Shown one piece after another: positions 15,827 to 20,867 of a stretch of DNA of 20,867 bases. The notes beneath the pieces were generated by a model. The model searched no databases. It had not been told where the DNA came from and saw only the letters and a program-made list of their open reading frames with translations. The position numbers were made by a program, and so were the translations under genes. This DNA comes from Planctomycetota bacterium (GTDB taxonomy: Bacteria; Planctomycetota; UBA1135; GCA-002686595), in NCBI GenBank assembly GCA_016712565.1, contig JADJQU010000012.1, forward strand, positions 1-20,867, in the 5' to 3' direction. How positions within the stretch are numbered: the stretch's first letter is position 1; every line of letters starts with the position of its first letter.

Positions 15827-16390
15827 ATGGCCCGCCCCAGAACCTACGTGCGCGACGAAGTGGTGAGCAGGGCAGCGGACCTGTTCGTGCGCAAGGGCTA
15901 CGAGGGCGCCCACCTGGAGGAGCTGGTGCGGGTCACGGGCCTGAACCGCTTCAGCCTCTACAAGGAGTTCGGCGGCAAGGAGGGTCTCTTCCAGGCCGCC
16001 CTGGACGCCTATCTGGAGCGGATGGACTCGCTGGGGGCGATCCTGCGGCGCGAGCCCCGGGGGCTCACGAACCTGCGAGTGTTCTACGCCGATCTGCTTT
16101 CCCGACTTCCCCACGGCTGCCTGGCGGTGAACACGATCCGCGAGAAGCACGTGGTGCCCGAGCGGGTGTTCGCGACGATCAGGCGCTTCGCGGCCGACTC
16201 GGAGGAGCAGCTTCGCGGCAACCTGGCCGCCGCCCGCGAGCGCGGGGAACTGGCCGCGACCACGGACGTGGACGGGCTCGCGCGGGTGCTCACGGCCCTG
16301 AACATGGGCCTGATGACCTACGGCGTGGTGGCGCCGGGGCGCGCGTCGGCGCAGCAGGTCGGGGCGTTGCTCGAGCGCGTGTTGCGCTAG
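15827..16390 (+). CDS. TetR/AcrR-family transcriptional repressor
   Basis: An intact 187-residue protein with no frame breaks. The N-terminus MARPRTYVRDEVVSRAADLF starts the DNA-binding domain; the helix-turn-helix is YEGAHLEELVRVTGLNRFSL followed by YKEFGGKEGLFQAAL. The ligand domain contains LPHGCLAVNTIREKHVVPER and ends LLERVLR. The HGCLAVNT motif is the counterpart of the GCPIGN-type motif in related TetR C-terminal domains. The start at 15827 has an AAGGA about 13 bases upstream. A TAAACT hexamer at 15794-15799 could be the -10 element, but no convincing -35 is visible. Placement back-to-back with the methyltransferase suggests local control of that gene and itself. The ligand cannot be inferred. 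Confidence 0.93.
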   Translation: MARPRTYVRDEVVSRAADLFVRKGYEGAHLEELVRVTGLNRFSLYKEFGGKEGLFQAALDAYLERMDSLGAILRREPRGLTNLRVFYADLLSRLPHGCLAVNTIREKHVVPERVFATIRRFAADSEEQLRGNLAAARERGELAATTDVDGLARVLTALNMGLMTYGVVAPGRASAQQVGALLERVLR

Positions 16391-16434
16391 CAGGCTCCTG
16401 GTCGATGCCGCCGCGAGGCGTCCCGGCGGCGCCC

Positions 16435-17302
16435 TCAGCCTTTCCCCCACCCGGGCAAGGCGGCGGCTTGGTGGATCCAGGCGGCGAGCTGGGTTTCGTC
16501 GAGGGGGTCGTGCTCGTGGACGTCGAGATAGCGCGTGTCGTCGCTCTTCGACGGGCCGGGCGGGGGCGGCCGCAGCGACGCGCCGTTGAAGAACGCGACC
16601 TTCACGTACTTCGTGAAGCAGTGGAAGCTGAGGAGCCAGCCCTGGCCTTCGACGCCGTAGAACGGCGAGTTCCATTTGACCGCCTTGCGCACGCCGGGGA
16701 CGTTCGCGAGGGCGCGTCGCCACGGCGTCGATGCGGCGGCCGACGGCCTGCTTCCAGCCGGGCATGGCGGCGATGTACGCCTGGACGGCGAGGTCGCCGT
16801 CCGCCTTCGCGATCTGGGGGTTGCCGCCGGAGAGGAGGCGCGGTTGGGCGGGCTTTCTCTTCGGTGAGGGGCTCTTCTTCGGCGTCGTGCCCGTCGCGTG
16901 GAGCGCCATGGCGCTCTTCACGAGCGCCTTGAACGCGCGCGCGTCGATGCGCTCGCCTTCACGGATGTCGATCGCGCGCCGCGTGTTGCCCGTGAGGCTC
17001 GCGTTGAAGAGCTCCGCGGGGTCCGCGAGGGCCGCGCGCGCGCGAAGGTGAGCTTGACGACCTTCGCGTAGGCCTCGCCGGTGCAGAGGATGCCCCCGTG
17101 GGCTCCGTGCGACCAGACGGGGTTGTTCCACTTCCATTCTTCGATGATCGAGCGGTCGGCGGAGAGCACGAGGGCGCGCATGCGGGCGAGGGTGGCCGCG
17201 CCAGTCCGCGAGATCGCGGATGCGTTGGTCGATCCGCTTGCCGGCGGGCGTCGCGCGGCCGGCCGAGGGCTTCGCGCCTTTCGCGGGCTTCTTTGGGGTC
17301 AT
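16435..17302 (-). CDS. Tandem DUF1801 (YdhG-like) protein, frameshifted
   Basis: Two DUF1801 modules are encoded in one stretch. The first starts MTPKKPAKGAKPSAGRATPA (ATG 17302; 17311 is an alternative). It reads LARMRALVLSADRSIIEEW and KWNNPVWSHGAHGGILCTGE, then LADPAELFNASLTGNTRRAI and GERIDARAFKALVKSA. A Lys/Pro/Ser-rich linker (TTPKKSPSPKRKPAQPRLL) leads without a stop into the second module, VQAYIAAMPGWKQAVGRRID. It continues with RKAVKWNSPFYGVEGQGWLL, SFHCFTKYVKVAFFNGASLR and a C-terminus LAAWIHQAAALPGWGKG. DUF1801 has an SCP2-like or iron-chaperone-like fold and no established enzymatic role. Usually the two types are separate proteins; an ATG at 16909 could be a separate start. At least three frame changes are needed. 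It converges on the tetR at 15827-16390. Confidence 0.75.
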
Positions 17303-17688
17303 GGCGGGCATGGGGAGCGCTGCGGGAGGGTCTCGCGGTCGCGGGCAGAGGAAAAATTCATTCCACCCGCCTGCGACCCTTTGTCCAGTCAGGGCCTCAC
17401 GGTAGTTGTAAGGGTGCGCACGATCCCGCTGGCCGGACCTTCGGCGCAGGCCGTCCCCCATCCCACGCCAGGGCCCCCTGGCTCGCCCCGAGACCCTGGG
17501 AAGCCCCTCCCGAACGGCTGCTTGCGGAGGGCGGCGACGGCGTCGACCCCTCCAAAACGCGACGAGATGGCCGGGTCGAGGGACCTGGACGCGAGAGGAA
17601 CTCCAGCACGCTGCGGGACCAGCAGGCGCCGGAGCCACCGCGCAGCGACGAAGCCGAGAGCCCCCGCGCCGCTGGTTGCGCCGGCGAC
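17303..17688. other. Gene-free stretch between DUF1801 and MscS genes
   Basis: No recognised protein, RNA or hairpin is found on either strand in these 386 bases. The part nearest the DUF1801 start (about 17350-17365) includes a local AT-rich run (GAAAAATTCATT) that could belong to its promoter, without recognisable -35/-10 hexamers. The long open frames across it are Arg/Pro/Gly-rich and look like GC-driven chance frames. Confidence 0.4.
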
Positions 17689-19531
17689 TCAACCGGCCGT
17701 CTTCGTGATCGAACCTTTCGGGGGCCAGTCGAGCGTGTCGTCGATGGCCTGGACCTCGTCGGGCGCGAGGTCGGGAAAGGGCAGCTTGCCCTCGGCGCGC
17801 CAGCGTGCCACCTCGTTCTCGGCCGCCCGGCCGCGAGTGCGATCCAGGCCGCCGTCTCGCGCCAAACAGGTCGTGCTGGACGGAAAGGCGAAGCCCGATC
17901 CGTCTCCTCGATGACCCGCATCATGCGCAGGAAGATGTCCTCGCGCACGGCCAAGAACTCGTTGAAGTCCTGCGTGCCCACGTAGGCGAACACCTCGAGA
18001 TCGAGCGAGTAGGCTCCGAAGCCCACCATTCGGACCCGTTGGGGGTCAGGCAGCACCTGGGGTGGGCCAGCAGAATCCTGCGCAGTCCGTTGAGCACATG
18101 GGGGAGCTGGATCGGGCGTGGTCTCGTGGCGCAGCCTGGCGTGGTGATCAGGCGAATGCGGTCGCGTTTCGCGAAGTTTTCGAGCTGCAGCCCCGAGGAC
18201 TCCGCGTTGGGCACCTCGATCACGGTGCGATCGCGTGCGGATCCGCGTCGAGCGCACGCCGATGTCCCCGACCGTGCCGACTTTGTCGCCAACCCGGCAG
18301 AAGTCGCCCGGCCGCACGGGCTGATCCACCAGCACCAGGAGACTCCGCCGAATCAGTTCCCCAGGGTCTTCAGAGCCGCCAGAGCGAGCGCCAGTCCGCC
18401 CACGCCGAGCCCCGGCGATGATCGCCGACGTCGAAGCCGAAGGTGTCCATAAAATAGGTCAGGCCGGTCATCGCGCCGACGGCGATCTTGATCGCCCGCG
18501 CGCCGAGCGGGACCAGGTAGACCGCGCCCACCTGTCCGCGCTCGGTGAGGCGTCCACGCGTGGCGGCGGCGGGCAGATCGATCGCGCGGAACACCAGCCA
18601 GGCGACTGCCCCAATGAGCAAGACCTTGCTGACTTCGCGAGCGAAGTGGTTCGCGGGAACCGAGAGCAGGAGCAGGGTGCAGGCGCCGGCGTTGAGAACG
18701 CCGATCGTCGCCACCTGTTTCAGGGGGGCCCGGCCGTAAGAGCCTTCGAGGAGTTTGTCGTCGAGCTCGGCTTCTGAGCGCCGCGTCAGGCTTCAGGACG
18801 CGGTCGATGATTTTTCGCGGATCACCCAGGCGGCCAACCACGTCCCCAGGACGAGCAGGAGCATGCCGATCCACCGCCACGGGGTTATCTCGAGGAACTG
18901 CGTTCCGGTGAGCGCATTCGGCAGGTGTTCGGAGCACTGGGGCTAGCCCGATTTCCGAGTAGATCGTGGCTCGATGTCCGCGACGGTGTTTCGACGCGAA
19001 CTTCCAGATCAGCTGGCACGTTCCGGCTTCCACGCGGGCCAGCAGGACCCGGCAGTCGCCGCGCTCAGGCGATCACCCCCACCAGATCCTGACCGGGCTT
19101 CTTTGTCGGTCGCTCTGCTCGCCCGCCGGCTCGTCGCTCAGAGGTCCAGGTCGATCCACAGGCTCCGGTCGAGCAGAAAACCTGAGCTGGCGCGCCAATC
19201 TGGGCCCTACAGGCCCCAGCGGGATCGTTCGCGGGCAGCCTCGACAAGTCCAGGAACCCGTTGCCGCCGTCCAGCGATTCTCCCTGCAGTGCTGCAGGAA
19301 GCCGCGCACGGCCGACCGCGGCGTGCCGCGATCCCCAGACGTCGTCGGTAAGGGGCGTCGAGCTGGGCTCCAGCGGCGTCGCCTCCCGGGGAGGCTGGCC
19401 TTGCGGCGTGGACCGGGCCCGCGCCTCCATCGGCCACGGCATCCCTCGCACAGTGCCGCGAGCATGAACAACAACGCCAGGCAGGTGCGTGGAAGCTTGA
19501 GTAGCGGTCTCCATTCGGGTCGAGATTGCAT
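17689..19531 (-). CDS. MscS-family mechanosensitive channel with N-terminal extracytoplasmic domain, many frameshifts
   Basis: ATG at 19531 has AGGAGG six bases upstream (MQSRPEWRPLLKL). A signal sequence LPRTCLALLFMLAALCEG is followed by a domain with PRSAVRGFLQHCRENRWTAA and FLDLSRLPANDPAGACRAQI, then LIWKFASK. This is an N-terminal module I know from large MscS-like proteins. Four or five membrane spans follow: WRWIGMLLLVLGTWLAAWVI, TIGVLNAGACTLLLLSVPA, VSKVLLIGAVAWLVFRAIDL, AIKIAVGAMTGLTYFMDTFG and the pore helix GLGVGGLALALAALKTLGN. The MscS beta domain (VDQPVRPGDFCRVGDKVGTV, DIGVRSTRIRT, VIEVPNAE) comes next, then FGAYSLDLEVFAYVGTQDFN, and the end DLAPDEVQAIDDTLDWPPKG up to a TGA at 17689-17691. 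About 614 codons; eight or more frame changes are needed. It would release solutes during osmotic downshock. Confidence 0.82.
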
Positions 19532-19551
19532 GGTGTTCCTCCTCAACCTGC

Positions 19552-19663
19552 ACCGTAGCGCACGGTCGCCACCCCGTCACGGGAGTTTGCGGCCCCGCCC
19601 GACACCAATTCCCTCCGGCAGGGTCAGGAATCGGGGCTGTCGTCCTGAATTGTGCGCTACGCT
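19552..19663. promoter_or_regulatory. Divergent promoter region with inverted 10-mer
   Basis: CGTAGCGCAC (19554-19563) is the exact reverse complement of GTGCGCTACG (19652-19661). Read toward each gene, the motif GTGCGCTACG followed by GT or CT lies about 20 bases before the channel start and about 10 bases before the ATGATG of the rightward gene. It may be a shared -10-like element or a regulator site for both genes. Confidence 0.35.
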
Positions 19664-19668
19664 GGAGA

Positions 19669-20867
19669 ATGATGCGAGCTCCGCGCTTCGACAGCGAGCC
19701 GGGAGGAGTCGATCGAGACCTGCTGTTTTCGCCGGCCCTGGCAAGCTCGCGCTGTCCGGGGTGCACTGGGCCTTCCTGTCGTGGTGTTTCGAACCCCGCG
19801 GCCCGCGGCTGACCCTGGATCGCTTCGCGGCGCGCCCGGGTCGCGAGCCGAGGGGGGCCAGGGTTGCTGAAACCGGTTTGGGATCCGGGTTGGCCGTGGC
19901 GCTTTTTGGTGGGCCCCTCTACCTGTGCGAGGGGCTCCGATCGATTGTCCTGTGCGTGGGCGCTGCCCACGATCCTGCGCGAGCGCGGTGTCGCTCAGGA
20001 TCGGATCGGCGCGTTGAGCCCTGCGGCTCGTCCTGCCCTGGGCGCTCAAATTCCTTCTGGGCCCCGCTGCTGGACATGGGAAACGGCCGCAACCTGCGCC
20101 TCTGGATCGTCTGCGCCCAACTGGTGATGGCTGCGACTCTGCTGCCGCTCGCCCTGGCCGGCCTGGAGCGCAACTTCGGGTGGATCGCGTGCTCGCTTTG
20201 TGGTCCACGCGCTGGCGGCGGCGAGCCAGGACGCGGCGATCGATGCGCTCGCCATCCGCAGCGTGGCCCCCGGCCAGCAGGGGACGGCTCAACGGATGCA
20301 TGCAGTTCGGCATGCTGTTTTTCGGGGGGCGTTGGATCTGCCTGGGGCGGACCTTGCTGGCGCGATCCTGGGTCGGCGACTGGCGTGGGTGCTGGCGCTG
20401 TCCGCCAGCCTGGGGATCGCGGCGCTGGCGCTGGCGCTGGGCACGAGCTGGTCGCCACAGGCGCGGCTCGACTCGACGCCCTTAGGCCGGTGGCGCAACC
20501 CGGGGATCGCTCCTGCGCCGGCGCGCGACCTGGCTGGCCTGCTGTTCGCGGCCACGCCGCGGGTGCTCGGGCTTCTGAGGCGCTGGGCGCCATGAAGCCG
20601 GTTCCCTTCCGATCGACAGCGGATCTGACGATCGCATGGTGGGTCGTTTTCTCGGCTCTGCTGACGGCGGTGGTCGCCATGGCTGCGGGCGGCTTCCTCG
20701 GCGGTTTCGCTAAACGACCGGTACGGTGTGCGGCTTTCGGACAGCCATCTCCGGCCCCGGCTCGGCGTATGCCTGCTGGTCCTGGCCTGGCTTCGCGCGC
20801 CAGGCACCGCTCCCCGAGTTGCTGAACGCAAGCATGACCGCGATCTACTTCGCCATCGGTGCATTCA
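19669..20867 (+). CDS. AmpG-like MFS transporter, 3' truncated by the window, frameshifted
   Basis: A clear transporter begins by about 19864, with a frame reading PVWDPGWPWRFLVG. It continues as PLYLCEGLRSIVL, WALPTILRERGVAQDRIGAL and LKFLLGPLLDMGNGRNLRLW. Next come IVCAQLVMAATLLPLALAGL, HALAAASQDAAIDALAIRSV and RLNGCMQFGMLFFGGRWICL. The PLYxCEGL, LPTILRERGV and LGPLLDMG patterns resemble AmpG-type muropeptide or acyl-CoA permeases of the major facilitator superfamily. The second half appears in ADLTIAWWVVFSALLTAVVA followed by GGFLGGFAK, and the gene runs off at 20867. The substrate cannot be assigned. The first 200 bases from ATGATG (19669) encode an unplaced N-terminal stretch (MMRAPRFDSEPGGVDRDLLF) in two frames; it may be part of this gene or a separate small ORF. 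Several frame changes are needed. Confidence 0.7.

Noticed and set aside
14783..17692. 969-codon open frame on the minus strand
   Set aside because: It chains parts of the methyltransferase and DUF1801 genes through the antisense of the intact tetR and through gene-free DNA; it is an artefact of very high GC.
18353..19033. Separate gene at the upstream part of the channel locus
   Set aside because: Segments in this frame and two others join into the N-terminal domain and membrane spans of one MscS-type protein starting at 19531.
20592..20825. ATG at 20592 as the start of a new gene
   Set aside because: The sequence after it is a transporter membrane segment in line with the second half of the MFS protein, so it is more likely a frame change inside that gene.
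1..20867. CRISPR array, tRNA or rRNA genes
   Set aside because: No regularly spaced repeats and no recognisable tRNA or rRNA sequence were seen on reading the window; a covariance-model scan would be needed for certainty.

Overview
The window is very GC-rich DNA from a bacterium with large Ser/Thr-kinase/TPR and WD40 proteins, a TetR-controlled methyltransferase, tandem DUF1801 domains and a CX5R arsenate reductase. The kinase layout (glycine-rich loop, HRDLKP, DWG, one membrane span, TPR tail) is most familiar to me from Planctomycetota. That assignment is an inference; no rRNA or tRNA gene is visible to test it. A dominant property is fragmentation. Most genes from about 0.7 to 7.4 kb and 17.7 to 20.9 kb can be read only by changing frame repeatedly, with conserved motifs continuing on both sides of each shift. 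arsC, arsR and the tetR at 15827 are intact and acr3 has one extra base. This looks more like residual sequencing indels than decay, although raw reads are needed to decide.

Layout. 1-0.5 kb: 3' end of an outer-membrane beta-barrel gene (+). 0.7-1.65 kb: a small membrane protein (+) converging on a short-form asparaginase (-). 2.35-5.25 kb: Ser/Thr kinase with TPR tail (+), then a DUF429-like putative nuclease (+) and an unrecognised helical protein (+). 7.5-9.4 kb (-): an arsenic operon arsR, 18-codon ORF, acr3, arsC, with overlapping ends and two matching inverted repeats that look like ArsR operators. 9.6-12.9 kb (-): tetR, SRPBCC (DUF4287-like) gene and an exported protein with about 14 WD motifs, joined by stop/start overlaps.

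13.0-14.7 kb is a lower-GC island with two genes (-): a secreted cysteine-rich protein with an apparent CTG start and a membrane-anchored protein. Two 32-bp direct repeats (31/32 identical) bracket it. A folC 5' fragment stops at an 18-bp perfect palindrome next to the right-hand repeat. 14.8-16.4 kb: a SAM methyltransferase (-) divergent from an intact tetR (+). 16.4-17.3 kb: tandem DUF1801 protein (-). 17.7-19.5 kb: MscS-type channel (-). 19.7 kb to the end: AmpG-like MFS transporter (+), running off the window; it shares an inverted promoter-region repeat with the channel gene.

The clearest functional unit is the arsenic module: sensor, arsenite efflux pump and arsenate reductase. The least explained units are the repeat-bracketed cysteine-rich pair and the TetR-SRPBCC-double-propeller operon.
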